A DNA stretch of 64,000 bases from Gracilimonas sp. (GCF_014762685.1 NZ_JABURM010000005.1:1550001-1614000), one strand, 5' to 3'. Numbered from the stretch's first letter, positions 1 to 8,378 are shown. A program made the numbers and translations. Notes: generated from the sequence alone by a model not told the origin.

Positions 1-1577
1 GGATGAATTTGAATATGATGGCTGATAATAAATTCCATGCGGGCGAGCCCTATTCCGCGCGTCGGTAATTTCCACCATTTAAAAGCTGATTCCGGAGTGG
101 CCAAATTCAGCATAATATCAACTTTTGTAGGGGGCAGTTTTTCCAGATCTACTTCCTGAATGTTATAAGCAACAAATCCATCATATACCCTTCCCCGTTC
201 TCCTTCACCACAGGAAAGCGTAACCATATCACCTTCATTCAGTACTTTTGTAGCATTCATCGTACCCACCACTGCAGAAATACCCAGTTCCCGGCTTACA
301 ATAGCTGCATGACAAGTTCTGCCTCCAAAATCGGTAATAATTCCAGCCGCATTCTTGAGTGCAGGCACCCAATCAGGCTCTGTCATTTTTGTAACCAGGA
401 TGTGATTGGATTGAATATTCTTCAGATCTTTTGGGTTCTTAACCAATTTCACAATGCCATGTACAATACTGTTACCGATGCTTATTCCCTGAGCCAGAAT
501 TTCGTTGCTATTCTCTTTTATGGTATATGAGGTCAGAATCTTTTCGGATTTTTGTGATTGTACGGTCTCAGGTCGTGCCTGAACGATAAATAGCTCTCCC
601 GTTTTATCTTCTTTGACCCATTCAATGTCCATTGGAGTCTCATAATGCTCCTCAATTATCACCGCCCATCTCGATAGTTTCAGAATTTCTTTATCATTGA
701 TCACGAATTGCTGACGTTCGGCTTTTGTCGTAGGAATGTTTTTGGTTTTAGTACTCCCATCTTCTTCATATACCATCTTAAGTTCTTTACTGCCTAAGCT
801 TTTCTCAATAATGGGTGATCTTTTTTTATCCTTCAAAAATGGTTTAAATACATAAAACTGATCCGGGTTTACGGTACCCTGCACAATATTCTCTCCCAAC
901 CCCCAGGAGCCATTGATCAAAACCGCATTGGGAAAACCGGTTTCTGTATCAACGGTAAACATCACACCTGAACAACTTTTGTCGGCCCGTACCATTTTTT
1001 GAATTCCTATTGAAAGAGCCACTTTCATATGATCGAAATTCTTTTCTTCCCGATACGATATAGCCCTGTTCGTAAAAAGAGAAGCATAACATTTTTTGCA
1101 GGCCTCAATAAGTTCTGCCGTACCTCTGATATTCAGAAATGTTTCCTGTAGTCCGGCAAAACTCGCGTGTGGAAGATCTTCAGCTGTAGCGCTGCTGCGT
1201 ACCGCAACATCTATGTTTTTTGTTACATACAGATCTTCGAGCTGTTTGTAACTCTCAGCGATCTTCTCTGCAACTGCGGTGGGGAATACACCCTTCAATA
1301 TAAGCTGCCTGATATTGCTTCCCGTTTCCTCCAGTGATGAACCCCCTGATTTATATTCCTGTAAAAGAGTGCTTATGGGCTCCTCAAGGTTATTTTCTTT
1401 AATAAAAAGACGGTACGCTTTGGAAGTTGTAGCAAAACCATTCGGAATATTAATACCCTTTTTACCCAGGTGATGGATCATTTCTCCAAGGGAAGCATTC
1501 TTCCCCCCAACAAGTGGTAAATGCTCCATCCCTATTTCTTTGAACCACACTACAAGTCTTTCATATATCTCTTCCAT
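1..1577 (-). CDS. ppsA: Phosphoenolpyruvate synthase, partial (C-terminus beyond window)
   Basis: This gene makes PEP from pyruvate and ATP, a gluconeogenic step. About 525 codons are readable from the ATG at 1577, which follows an AGGAG ribosome site; the reading frame stays open to base 1, so the C-terminal PEP/pyruvate-binding barrel is cut off by the window edge. The N-terminal half shows the ATP-grasp nucleotide-binding domain (GGKNASLGEM near the start, then VRSSATAEDLPHASFAG and SWGLGENIVQG). The central phosphohistidine domain follows, with the catalytic His in GGRTCHAAIVSRELG, and the visible end reads GIGLARMEFII as in PpsA. It starts 13 bp after the SDR gene, so the two are probably co-transcribed. 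Pyruvate phosphate dikinase is the main alternative, but the motifs fit PpsA better. Confidence 0.9.
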   Translation of the reverse strand, partial: MEEIYERLVVWFKEIGMEHLPLVGGKNASLGEMIHHLGKKGINIPNGFATTSKAYRLFIKENNLEEPISTLLQEYKSGGSSLEETGSNIRQLILKGVFPTAVAEKIAESYKQLEDLYVTKNIDVAVRSSATAEDLPHASFAGLQETFLNIRGTAELIEACKKCYASLFTNRAISYREEKNFDHMKVALSIGIQKMVRADKSCSGVMFTVDTETGFPNAVLINGSWGLGENIVQGTVNPDQFYVFKPFLKDKKRSPIIEKSLGSKELKMVYEEDGSTKTKNIPTTKAERQQFVINDKEILKLSRWAVIIEEHYETPMDIEWVKEDKTGELFIVQARPETVQSQKSEKILTSYTIKENSNEILAQGISIGNSIVHGIVKLVKNPKDLKNIQSNHILVTKMTEPDWVPALKNAAGIITDFGGRTCHAAIVSRELGISAVVGTMNATKVLNEGDMVTLSCGEGERGRVYDGFVAYNIQEVDLEKLPPTKVDIMLNLATPESAFKWWKLPTRGIGLARMEFIISHHIQIH

Positions 1578-1590
1578 GACAACTCCTATT

Positions 1591-2367
1591 TTAACGTGCA
1601 ATATATCCGCCATCAACCATCAAAGGATGGCCGGTAATAAATGAGGCCTCCTCTGAAGCCAGCCAAACGATCACATTGGCCACTTCCTCAGATTTCCCCA
1701 GCCGTGCCATGGGATGAAGGGATCGAATATAGGTTAGCGTGTCTTCATCTTTAGTAATACCGGCCCGTTCCAGCATTGGAGTATCAATAAAACCGGGGCA
1801 TACGGCATTGATCCGTATTTTTTGGGGGGCATACTCAATGGCAGCTGCTTTTGTGAGCCCAATTAACCCATGTTTAGCTGCGGTGTAGGCGGGGGCATTC
1901 CCAAAACCTACTATTCCCAAAATAGAGGATACATTGATTATGGAACCCCCTCCCGTCTTCAGCATGATCTCGATCTCGTGTTTCATGCAAAGGAATTGTC
2001 CCCTAAGGTTTACATTTAAAACTTTATCCCAATCTTCTAGTTTATACTCTCCGGTAGAAGCGGAGACTCCTTCAACACCGGCATTATTGCACGCTGCATC
2101 CAACCTGCCAAATTTATTCATGATCTCGTCAGTCATCCCCTTCACATCATCGGGATCAGAGACATCAGCAATGATCATTTCTGCTTCCCCTTCCGTTGAT
2201 CTTTCTATCAGGGACTTGGTGTTCAACAGTTCATCCTTGTTGATATCAGAAATGACGACTTTGAAATCCTTTTGAGCAAAAGCCAGAGATGTTTCCCTTC
2301 CAATACCTGTTGCCGCACCTGTGATAAGGGCTATTTTTTGTGGATACTTTTCGGCACTTTTTGCCAT
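1591..2367 (-). CDS. SDR-family NAD(P)-dependent oxidoreductase
   Basis: This is a classical short-chain dehydrogenase/reductase of about 258 residues. It has the Rossmann motif TGAATGIGRE, the NNAG structural motif, a catalytic serine in NVSSILG and the active-site YTAAK (YxxxK). The C-terminus GHPLMVDGGYIAR is typical of the FabG/glucose dehydrogenase-like branch. The substrate cannot be read from sequence. The frame can be extended to a TTG at 2400, but the ATG at 2367 places the Rossmann motif at the usual distance from the N-terminus, so I prefer it. Upstream is a structured gap after the small heat-shock gene; downstream, 13 bp away, is ppsA. The context suggests redox or carbon handling under stress. 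Confidence 0.88.
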   Translation of the reverse strand: MAKSAEKYPQKIALITGAATGIGRETSLAFAQKDFKVVISDINKDELLNTKSLIERSTEGEAEMIIADVSDPDDVKGMTDEIMNKFGRLDAACNNAGVEGVSASTGEYKLEDWDKVLNVNLRGQFLCMKHEIEIMLKTGGGSIINVSSILGIVGFGNAPAYTAAKHGLIGLTKAAAIEYAPQKIRINAVCPGFIDTPMLERAGITKDEDTLTYIRSLHPMARLGKSEEVANVIVWLASEEASFITGHPLMVDGGYIAR

Positions 2368-2473
2368 TTTTTGAGGGGCTAAAGAGTTATCAATTATCAA
2401 CCTGTGTTATTTAATACTGACTGATACCGAATTGAGATGATCGTAATTCATACATATCTAAAGACGGGAATAA

Positions 2474-2591
2474 ACCTGCGGTGACTTACTGAGTTCTCAA
2501 GATCAAAACGCTTCAGGCGTACTGATCCGGGGTCAAGAAAGTCATTCGCAGGTTCCCCAAATTATCTCAGTACGGAAAACCAGGTTTTCCG
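2474..2591. repeat. Nested inverted repeats between hsp20 and the SDR gene
   Basis: Positions 2474-2488 pair with 2539-2554 (AACCTGCG with CGCAGGTT, then GACTT with AAGTC) to form a stem of about 15 bp with one bulge. Inside it GATCA (2502-2506) pairs with TGATC (2523-2527), and CGC with GCG around 2510-2520. A second perfect hairpin, CGGAAAACC/GGTTTTCCG, lies at 2573-2591 just after the hsp20 stop. TACTGAG (2488-2494) could instead pair with CTCAGTA (2566-2572), which would compete with the first stem. There is no long U tract. It may be an mRNA processing or attenuation structure, or a dispersed REP-like element. Confidence 0.5.
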
Positions 2592-2599
2592 GGATCAGA

Positions 2600-3052
2600 T
2601 CAATCAATTGGAACGAGTTTGGGTTTACTTACTTCCACTTTAGGAGCGGTTACGGTAAGTACTCCGTCTTTGAATGAGGCCTTGACCTTGTCTTCTTTGA
2701 TCTTGGTCGGTAAGGTCAAAGAGCGTACAAATTCACCGAAATACCGTTCCCGGTGTAAGTAATCTTTTTCCTCTTCTTTGGTTTCTTCCTTACGGGTTCC
2801 TTTTATGATCAACCGATTGTCTTCATAGTTGATCTTGATATCTTTCTTTTGGAAGCCGGGAAGGTCTACTGCAACAATATATTCCTTATCGGTTTCCATC
2901 ATATCCGTGTCCGGTGTCATCAGATCCAATCCCATAAAACCGCCATTATCACTTTTCAGCGTAAATGGTGACATATCATCAAAAAAACGATCCATTTGAT
3001 GTTTGAAAGATTCGATCGGAGATGGTCCGGTATATTTTGCAATTCTGTTCAT
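2600..3052 (-). CDS. Small heat-shock protein, Hsp20/alpha-crystallin family (copy 1)
   Basis: This is an ATP-independent chaperone of 150 residues that binds unfolding proteins in the cytoplasm. It has a short N-terminal arm (roughly residues 1-45), then an alpha-crystallin domain of about 90 residues beginning near the sequence DMMETDKEYIVAVDLPG. The domain includes the conserved GVLTVTAPK, and the C-terminal tail ends KPKLVPID. The start at 3052 has a GGGAG site 7 bases upstream. It lies between the response regulator gene and the SDR/ppsA pair, and its upstream region carries TTCCCTTACA-like motifs shared with other stress genes here. A second, divergent Hsp20 gene lies at 44492. Confidence 0.95.
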   Translation of the reverse strand: MNRIAKYTGPSPIESFKHQMDRFFDDMSPFTLKSDNGGFMGLDLMTPDTDMMETDKEYIVAVDLPGFQKKDIKINYEDNRLIIKGTRKEETKEEEKDYLHRERYFGEFVRSLTLPTKIKEDKVKASFKDGVLTVTAPKVEVSKPKLVPID

Positions 3053-3164
3053 ATTATTCTCCCAATCTTATTATTTATTATTATTCAGATATTTGGCGTA
3101 CTGCCTTATGAACAAAGAAATGCATTCTTACAGCTCTTAATTGACAGTACTTCCTTAAGCAGGA

Positions 3165-3206
3165 TGTAGGTAAAGGATGGGGAAATAATTAGTGAATTCC
3201 CTTACA
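3165..3206. promoter_or_regulatory. Candidate stress-regulon motifs upstream of hsp20
   Basis: TGTAGG at 3165-3170 and TTCCCTTACA at 3197-3206 resemble the CCCCTACA-type boxes found upstream of the DUF892, BCAM0308 and Usp genes. They lie 110-155 bp upstream of the hsp20 start. The assignment is by eye and the boxes here are less regular than those at 5422-5475. Confidence 0.3.
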
Positions 3207-3241
3207 CTGAGAGCACACAGATACTATGCTGAAGAAGCTTA

Positions 3242-3910
3242 CTATATCTCTTTCTTTTCGTTCTCCACAAATTTGACGGCATGCATCATTAGTTCAGTAG
3301 CATTTTCCAGATTCAACTTTGTTTTTATTCGCGCCCTGTACGATTCAACGGTTTTAACAGAAAGGTGAAGCCGTTCAGCGATCTCCCTGGTGTTATTGCC
3401 TTGCCCGGTCATTTCAAAAACTTCAAGTTCCCGGTCACTGAGCAGATCGAGTGGAGATTGTGAAAGATTTTTTTGTCCGGCAGCCATCCCCAAAAGCAGT
3501 TTTTCACTCACCTGTTCACTTACATAAATACCGCCATTAAATATTTTCCTGATCGCCTTCAGCATTTCCTCTCCTGCTTGCTGTTTCATTACATAACCTT
3601 TTGCCCCGGCCCTCAATGCCCGCTCAGCGTATAAGGTTTCTTCATGGCGAGACACTACCAGGATCTTCAGGGTTTGTTGCAGGCTAATAAGATTCTTAAT
3701 GAGTTCAAGTCCACTCATTCCGGGTAATGAAATATCTATTATAGCCAGATCCGGCTGGAGTTCTGATGATCGTTGAAGTGCTTCTTCAGCCCGGTTGAAT
3801 TTACCTACCACCTCATATCCGTGTTCAGCATCCAGGGTCATCACCAATCCCTTGAGCATCATGGGGTGATCTTCTACTACAATTATTCTTTTTTTGAAGT
3901 TATAACTCAT
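3242..3910 (-). CDS. NarL/FixJ-family response regulator
   Basis: This 222-residue protein has a receiver domain (about 8-125) with acidic pocket EDH and phospho-acceptor Asp59 in DLAIIDISLPG, followed by a LuxR/GerE-type DNA-binding domain (about 150-210) with the motif LSDRELEVFEMTGQGNNTRE and a recognition helix in LSVKTVESYR. An AGGGAG-like site precedes the ATG at 3910. The partner kinase ends 17 bp upstream, so the two form one transcription unit, kinase first. The pair sits in the middle of the stress genes and is the obvious candidate to bind the CCCCTACA-type boxes in this island; that link is inferred. Confidence 0.93.
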   Translation of the reverse strand: MSYNFKKRIIVVEDHPMMLKGLVMTLDAEHGYEVVGKFNRAEEALQRSSELQPDLAIIDISLPGMSGLELIKNLISLQQTLKILVVSRHEETLYAERALRAGAKGYVMKQQAGEEMLKAIRKIFNGGIYVSEQVSEKLLLGMAAGQKNLSQSPLDLLSDRELEVFEMTGQGNNTREIAERLHLSVKTVESYRARIKTKLNLENATELMMHAVKFVENEKKEI

Positions 3911-3927
3911 CTTACCGCTCCCTTTAA

Positions 3928-5346
3928 TTAACTATTTGATCCTTTTTGTAAAGGAATCATGCAATTGACTTTGGTCCAACCGTCCGATGCATTTTCGATG
4001 CTAAAATTACCTCCTAAAATTTCAGCGCGATATCGCATGGTATTCAGCCCCATACCTTTTTGCTTTTCTTCATCAAAATCACTCATCAATCCTTTTCCGT
4101 CGTCTTCAACTGTCAGAACAAGGTAGTCCACTTCATTCTGAAGTTTAACTTGTATCTGGTTAGGATCTCCATGCTTGATCGCATTTTGTACGGCTTCCTG
4201 AACAATTCGAAATAAGTGCAGTCTGGTGTTATAGTCTGTGATCTCTAACCCCGGGCTGCAGATAAACCGGCAAGGCTTTTCTGAGAGTAATTGAAATCGT
4301 TCACACATTCTTTTCAATGCGACCTGAAGCCCCTCATTTTCGAGTTCGACGTGGGCAAGTCCATGTGACAATTGTCTGATCTCCTGATCCGCTTCTTGTA
4401 TCATAGCCGTAATCTCTTCCAGTTCATTGGCTATCGGCATGTTGTTGGCTTTTGCCTTTCGCGCCAAATTTCTGCTTATCATGGCTATGGCCGAAAACAT
4501 TTGCCCAACACCGTCATGCAGTTCCTGACCGAGTGTGAAGCGTTCACTTTCTACTATTTTGAGGATCTCAGCTTCAAGTTTACGGCTTTCACTCCGGTCT
4601 CTTAGTAAACCGGTATAAAAAACATCCTTGCCAACAACTATTTCATTTAGGCTCAATTCTACAGGAAACACCTGCCCGTCTTTATCTTTTGCCTGACCCT
4701 GCCAGTTTCGCCCCATTAACATTTCTCTTCGACCTGTAAAATCTGCCGCAGCAAAATCAGTAGTCGGTAAGGATATAAAGGAACATAACTCCTCACCGAT
4801 CATCTCAGATTCACGATATCCAAATATCTGCTTCACAGCAGGATTTACACTCAGGATGATCCCCTTTTTATTTGTTGTAAAGATACCTTCTGTGGCGGAT
4901 TCAAGTATCGCTTCCACTCGCGCTTTATTCCTAGCCAGGTCTTTTTCCATGATCTTTAATCTGCTAATATCGCAAGCAGTCCATAAAGCTAAGTCCTCAA
5001 ATTGATCTGTCTTAAGCTTTCTGACCTTCACATCAAGCCATTTCTTGGTTTTATTCGGGAGATGAAGGTTGATATTAAAAGAGTTGACCTCACCTTCCCC
5101 GGCTTGCTTATTCCATTTATCGAATAGCTGCTCCCCTTTCTCATGATCTTTGTAAAGATACCAGATGGGAATATCTTTAAGATCTTGCAAAGTAAAACCT
5201 AATTCAGTTTCAACCTGACCATTGGAATAAACTATTCTACCCTCAGAGTTAGTGATTAAGATCATCGTTGGAAGTTCATCTAACAAAGAGATGAATTTAT
5301 CTTCTAAACCCGATCCTTGTAATATTTTGAATTCCAATAAGTTCAT
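3928..5346 (-). CDS. PAS-containing sensor histidine kinase (HisKA_3 / NarX-DesK type)
   Basis: This 472-residue kinase appears cytoplasmic, as no hydrophobic membrane span is evident. It has two PAS domains (about 20-128 and 142-252), the second with the typical NKKGIILSVNPAVKQIFGY and a PAC-like RDRSESRKLE. The dimerisation/phosphoacceptor domain has the motif ELHDGVGQ with His277, as in NarL-partner kinases, and is followed by an ATP-binding domain (about 370-468) ending with DDGKGL and GMGLNTMRYRAEILGG. The PAS domains could sense redox, oxygen or small ligands, but no Cys cluster or obvious heme residue is visible, so the signal is unknown. It is translated just ahead of its regulator. 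Confidence 0.93.
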   Translation of the reverse strand: MNLLEFKILQGSGLEDKFISLLDELPTMILITNSEGRIVYSNGQVETELGFTLQDLKDIPIWYLYKDHEKGEQLFDKWNKQAGEGEVNSFNINLHLPNKTKKWLDVKVRKLKTDQFEDLALWTACDISRLKIMEKDLARNKARVEAILESATEGIFTTNKKGIILSVNPAVKQIFGYRESEMIGEELCSFISLPTTDFAAADFTGRREMLMGRNWQGQAKDKDGQVFPVELSLNEIVVGKDVFYTGLLRDRSESRKLEAEILKIVESERFTLGQELHDGVGQMFSAIAMISRNLARKAKANNMPIANELEEITAMIQEADQEIRQLSHGLAHVELENEGLQVALKRMCERFQLLSEKPCRFICSPGLEITDYNTRLHLFRIVQEAVQNAIKHGDPNQIQVKLQNEVDYLVLTVEDDGKGLMSDFDEEKQKGMGLNTMRYRAEILGGNFSIENASDGWTKVNCMIPLQKGSNS

Positions 5347-5421
5347 GCATACACTCCGGCTTTGAAGAGGTGATATGTTAATCTAATGATTTATTTATTT
5401 ACCTATATCATAATTATTTAG

Positions 5422-5475
5422 CCCCTAACTTGCTCTAATGCACTCCCCTACAAAAATGTAATCTATTCCCCTACT
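5422..5475. promoter_or_regulatory. Three CCCCTA boxes at exact 23-bp spacing in a divergent promoter
   Basis: CCCCTAAC (5422-5429), CCCCTACA (5445-5452) and CCCCTACT (5468-5475) start exactly 23 bp apart, about two turns of the helix. They lie between the kinase start (5346, leftward) and the DUF892 start (5582, rightward). Related boxes occur upstream of other island genes. I read them as operator sites for a dimeric or oligomeric regulator, most likely the neighbouring NarL-type protein. The spacing is seen directly; the function is inferred. Confidence 0.55.
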
Positions 5476-5581
5476 CATTGAATTTGTATAACCCTTTAGC
5501 TGATCTCACCAAGATTTCATACCTATAATGAAAGTTGAGTGCCCGAGGTATTCTTCCAATTTTAAATTTAACACCAAGCTC

Positions 5582-6121
5582 ATGAAAAAGAATGACATTA
5601 TTGATCTCTATGACCTGATGATGGAGCAGCTACGTGACCTTTACGATGGTGTAAATAGAAAAATGAAATTCCTGGAAGAAGCAGTTGACATCTCTGATTC
5701 CGATGAACTTGATGAGTTGATCCTGGTGCAGGTAAAGCAGTCAAAACTCCAAAAAGAACGGCTTGAGCATGTTTTCAAGGTACTTGATGAAAGCCCGAAA
5801 GGAGAATATTGTTTAGGCATAAAAACTCTGATAAAAAGTTCGCTGGGGCTGGCCAAAAGATGTAAGATCCCGGAAGTCAGGGATGCAAGTCTGATTACTT
5901 CCATCCAGCACATAAATCATTATGAAGTAGCCGGCTATGGAACTTCAATTGCATATGCAAAAATATTAGAACAACATGATATAGCAGAAGCTTTGCTTAC
6001 CAATCTGCAGGAAACCAAAGACGCCGATATTTGGCTCAGTGAACTTGCCGAAAAGGACATCAACCGCAGTGCTACCTGGAATGCCCTTGTGGTTGCGGTT
6101 GAAAAGGCACGCACGGTCTAA
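5582..6121 (+). CDS. Ferritin-like DUF892 (YciE/YciF) family protein
   Basis: This helical protein of about 179 residues matches the DUF892/YciE-YciF family, which has a ferritin-like four-helix fold and is stress induced in enterobacteria. Visible family features are the opening MKKNDIIDLYDLMMEQLRDLYDG, the long amphipathic helices, and the late sequences SIQHINHYEVAGYG and ADIWLSELAEKDIN. Candidate metal ligands (Glu/His pairs such as QHINHYE) are present. An upstream ATG at 5528 is in frame, but the family start fits 5582. The gene is divergent from the two-component system and has three regularly spaced CCCCTA boxes in its promoter. Enzymatic or iron-storage function has not been established by this sequence. 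Confidence 0.85.
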   Translation: MKKNDIIDLYDLMMEQLRDLYDGVNRKMKFLEEAVDISDSDELDELILVQVKQSKLQKERLEHVFKVLDESPKGEYCLGIKTLIKSSLGLAKRCKIPEVRDASLITSIQHINHYEVAGYGTSIAYAKILEQHDIAEALLTNLQETKDADIWLSELAEKDINRSATWNALVVAVEKARTV

Positions 6122-6158
6122 CTTACTTTCAGCTACTCATGAGAATCATATTTGAATA

Positions 6159-7001
6159 TTAATTCAAGTGTATCATCCAGCCCATGCCTAACGAATAATC
6201 TGCAGACGATTCTGATAAGCCGTAACCGGCATTAAACATTAAGCTTGTAAAGGTTCCCATTTTGTAACTTACCCCAATTGTCGTTAACAATGGTGCAGCA
6301 GTGCCTTCAATAACCTTGCTCATACCTGATATTGAATAAAGGATCATCACTTTTTGATCTGAAAAAGAGCGTCCTGCTCCCAAGCCATAACTTAAAGCAT
6401 CATGGAGATTCAGATCTTCCATATCCCCAAAATGCCAATAGGCCACAGATGCATTCCAAAGCCAGCTTCCTGACCATCCCATTGCACTGCCTCCCAGTGA
6501 AAGGTCCCATGCACCGGTTCCAAACCCCATCTCAGGATTGGCAAAAGGAACTTTTGCAACTCCTGTCACACTCAAAATGGTGTGTCTATTGTAAGATTCG
6601 AACACATCGTAGCTTAGGGAAACCGAAGGGTCACTGAATCCGGACTGTATGTATGAAGCTGTATCCGGGATGTTTATGGAATCGTGCCTGCCTTTTCTCC
6701 CCTTGCCGGCACCCTCAGAAACAATACCATGCTGAGGGCCTCCGGTGGCTATACCCCCGGCAGATGTATATGAGATCCATGGAGAATCTTGAAATACATA
6801 TGATAGATTAGCAGAAAAGTGCAATTTTGGGTAACTGAAATTTACTCCGTTATTCAAGTACACACTTCTTGAAGTTTCCGCGAAATAATACTCACCGGAG
6901 GAAAACTGAACAGTTCCATTGTAGTTCACTTCTTGAGCAATTGCCCGGAAGGAACAAATGCTCAGCAAAAAAGCTAATGTAATCTTGAAAATGTTACACA
7001 T
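6159..7001 (-). CDS. Predicted outer-membrane beta-barrel protein
   Basis: This 280-residue protein has a clear signal peptide (about 1-22, ending AIAQ) and a body of alternating hydrophobic and polar segments rich in Gly, Ser and Tyr, as in outer-membrane barrels. The segments DPSVSLSYDVFE and GMGWMIHLN (C-terminal) and the repeated short strands resemble the transporter/phenol-MetA-like barrel group. I cannot name a substrate. It follows the Met/Gln-rich exported protein by 43 bp on the same strand, so both are probably exported partners in one operon. It converges with the DUF892 gene. Confidence 0.65.
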   Translation of the reverse strand: MCNIFKITLAFLLSICSFRAIAQEVNYNGTVQFSSGEYYFAETSRSVYLNNGVNFSYPKLHFSANLSYVFQDSPWISYTSAGGIATGGPQHGIVSEGAGKGRKGRHDSINIPDTASYIQSGFSDPSVSLSYDVFESYNRHTILSVTGVAKVPFANPEMGFGTGAWDLSLGGSAMGWSGSWLWNASVAYWHFGDMEDLNLHDALSYGLGAGRSFSDQKVMILYSISGMSKVIEGTAAPLLTTIGVSYKMGTFTSLMFNAGYGLSESSADYSLGMGWMIHLN

Positions 7002-7044
7002 TTCTGTTTTGGCCTGTTGAAATAAAGAATTTTCGCTCCCTTGT

Positions 7045-7506
7045 TTATTGGTTTTCCCGAAGTCGCTTAGTCATTCTTTCCATGGTCTGAACGGATTCTT
7101 CGAGCTTCCCGGTCATATCACGAAGCTGCTCCCGAATACGATCCATATCCTGTCGCATTTGCTGATCCTGCATCATGGTTTGGTCTTGAAGCATTACCTG
7201 GCATCGTTCAGCTGCATTTTTCATATTGCCAAGCATCAAACCCATTTGTTCCCCCATACGATGCATCATCTCATATTGATTTCGATGCTGCTGATCTCTT
7301 GCACGCTCCATTAACCCCGCCATCTCTTGATTCATCGCTTGTATTCGCTGATTCATTTTGGTCATGTTTTGAGTCATTTCCTGCATTTGCTGGATGTTTT
7401 TCTGCATCTGCTGTTGCATTTGCTGCTGAGTTTGTTGGGCCATACTGCTACTGCTTAATAAGCCAATAACAAAGATCATTATAATAGGGCTTGTTATTAT
7501 TTTCAT
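7045..7506 (-). CDS. Exported Met/Gln-rich coiled-coil protein
   Basis: This protein of about 153 residues has a signal peptide (about 1-24, ending SSSMAQQ). The mature part is one long helix with heptad-like spacing and very unusual composition: about 23 methionines in roughly 130 residues and many glutamines (for example QQQMQQQMQKNIQQMQEM). Only one Cys is present, in AAERCQ. The ATG at 7506 follows AGAGGA, a good ribosome site; the further upstream in-frame start at 7542 would spoil the signal peptide. Met-rich periplasmic helices can bind copper(I) or act as oxidant sinks, but no CxxC or HxxMH site is clear, so function is unknown. It is co-directional with the outer-membrane barrel gene. 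Confidence 0.75.
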   Translation of the reverse strand: MKIITSPIIMIFVIGLLSSSSMAQQTQQQMQQQMQKNIQQMQEMTQNMTKMNQRIQAMNQEMAGLMERARDQQHRNQYEMMHRMGEQMGLMLGNMKNAAERCQVMLQDQTMMQDQQMRQDMDRIREQLRDMTGKLEESVQTMERMTKRLRENQ

Positions 7507-7617
7507 ATCATCCTCTTTGTTGTTTAGTTGTAATGAATGCATTCAATGTATTCTATGGTTAATTTAAAATTTGTAAGCCATTCATTCATTGCATTGTAAT
7601 CACCTTGGTAAAGTGGT

Positions 7618-7662
7618 TGTAGGGTAATAGAGTGCAGACATTGTGTAAGCATTCCCCTTACA
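7618..7662. promoter_or_regulatory. Inverted CCCTACA-type boxes upstream of the BCAM0308 gene
   Basis: TGTAGGG (7618-7624, the reverse complement of CCCTACA) and CCCCTTACA (7654-7662) lie in the divergent gap between the Met-rich protein (7506) and the BCAM0308-family gene (7752). The second box overlaps the near palindrome TTACATGTGTAA. They match the boxes at 5422-5475 and 8290-8296. Confidence 0.4.
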
Positions 7663-7751
7663 TGTGTAACTCATGAAAACTTACAGCATCCCTTTTATTC
7701 TTTACCGAATTTTGGGCAGTTAAAAAATTATTTCGCTTAAGGAATACGGCT

Positions 7752-8267
7752 ATGAAGTATCAAAAAAGAATCGGAGTCAACAGGAAAAGTATATCCGGGT
7801 TGAAATCAGACGATGAGGTTGGTGATGAACTCACAGAACAGAACGTGAATGATATTAATATCACCCCGAGTATAGTATGTTCCAATTGCGGTGCACTGTA
7901 TGCCAACGGGGAATGGACTTGGAATGCCCTCCCGAATGATCATATAAAAGGGGTTTGTCCCTCCTGCAAGAGAATTGAGGACCATGATCCTGCAGCAAGT
8001 GTTATCATAAAAGGAACATATTTTGCCGGGCATAAAGATGAAATTAATCACCTTGTAAAAAATATTTCGAAATCTGAACTTTCAGACCATCCGCTTGAAC
8101 GACTAATGGATATAAAGGATGGAGCTTCCGAAACAGAATTCACAACTACCGGAATTCATTTGGCAAGAAGGATCGGGTATGCCTTGCAGCTGGCCTACGA
8201 TGGAGAGTTACGTTCAGTACAAAGTGATAATGATCACATCATTGTTTATTGGGAAAAAGACCTGTGA
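7752..8267 (+). CDS. BCAM0308-family protein with zinc-ribbon-like Cys pairs
   Basis: This is a 171-residue cytoplasmic protein. The N-terminal half contains CSNCGALYANGEWTW and, about 30 residues on, CPSCKRIEDHDPA, two CxxC knuckles that should form a zinc ribbon. The second half has the family-type sequences HPLERLMDI, TTTGIHLARRIGYALQ and a final strand ending VYWEKDL. I recognise it as the BCAM0308 family, named after a gene in the low-oxygen-activated cluster of Burkholderia cenocepacia; its biochemical role is not known. Its neighbours here (Usp, Hsp20, two-component system, ppsA) fit the same type of low-oxygen or stationary-phase programme. Confidence 0.8.
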   Translation: MKYQKRIGVNRKSISGLKSDDEVGDELTEQNVNDINITPSIVCSNCGALYANGEWTWNALPNDHIKGVCPSCKRIEDHDPAASVIIKGTYFAGHKDEINHLVKNISKSELSDHPLERLMDIKDGASETEFTTTGIHLARRIGYALQLAYDGELRSVQSDNDHIIVYWEKDL

Positions 8268-8289
8268 TACACAAGCAAGTAGATAAAAT

Positions 8290-8296
8290 CCCTACA
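8290..8296. promoter_or_regulatory. CCCTACA box upstream of the universal stress gene
   Basis: CCCTACA at 8290-8296 lies about 85 bp upstream of the Usp start and matches the central box at 5445-5452. GTAG just upstream (around 8279) makes a small inverted pair with it. The assignment is by eye. Confidence 0.35.
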
Positions 8297-8378
8297 TCTA
8301 TTTGATCACTAATATTACAAACTCTGTGGTGTATTCTGGCTACAATTCTTTTAACCATCAATAATGAGGGAAAATAAA

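Noticed and set aside
1934-2275. 113-codon open frame antisense to the SDR gene
   Set aside because: A shadow of the SDR reading frame with no start signal or family.
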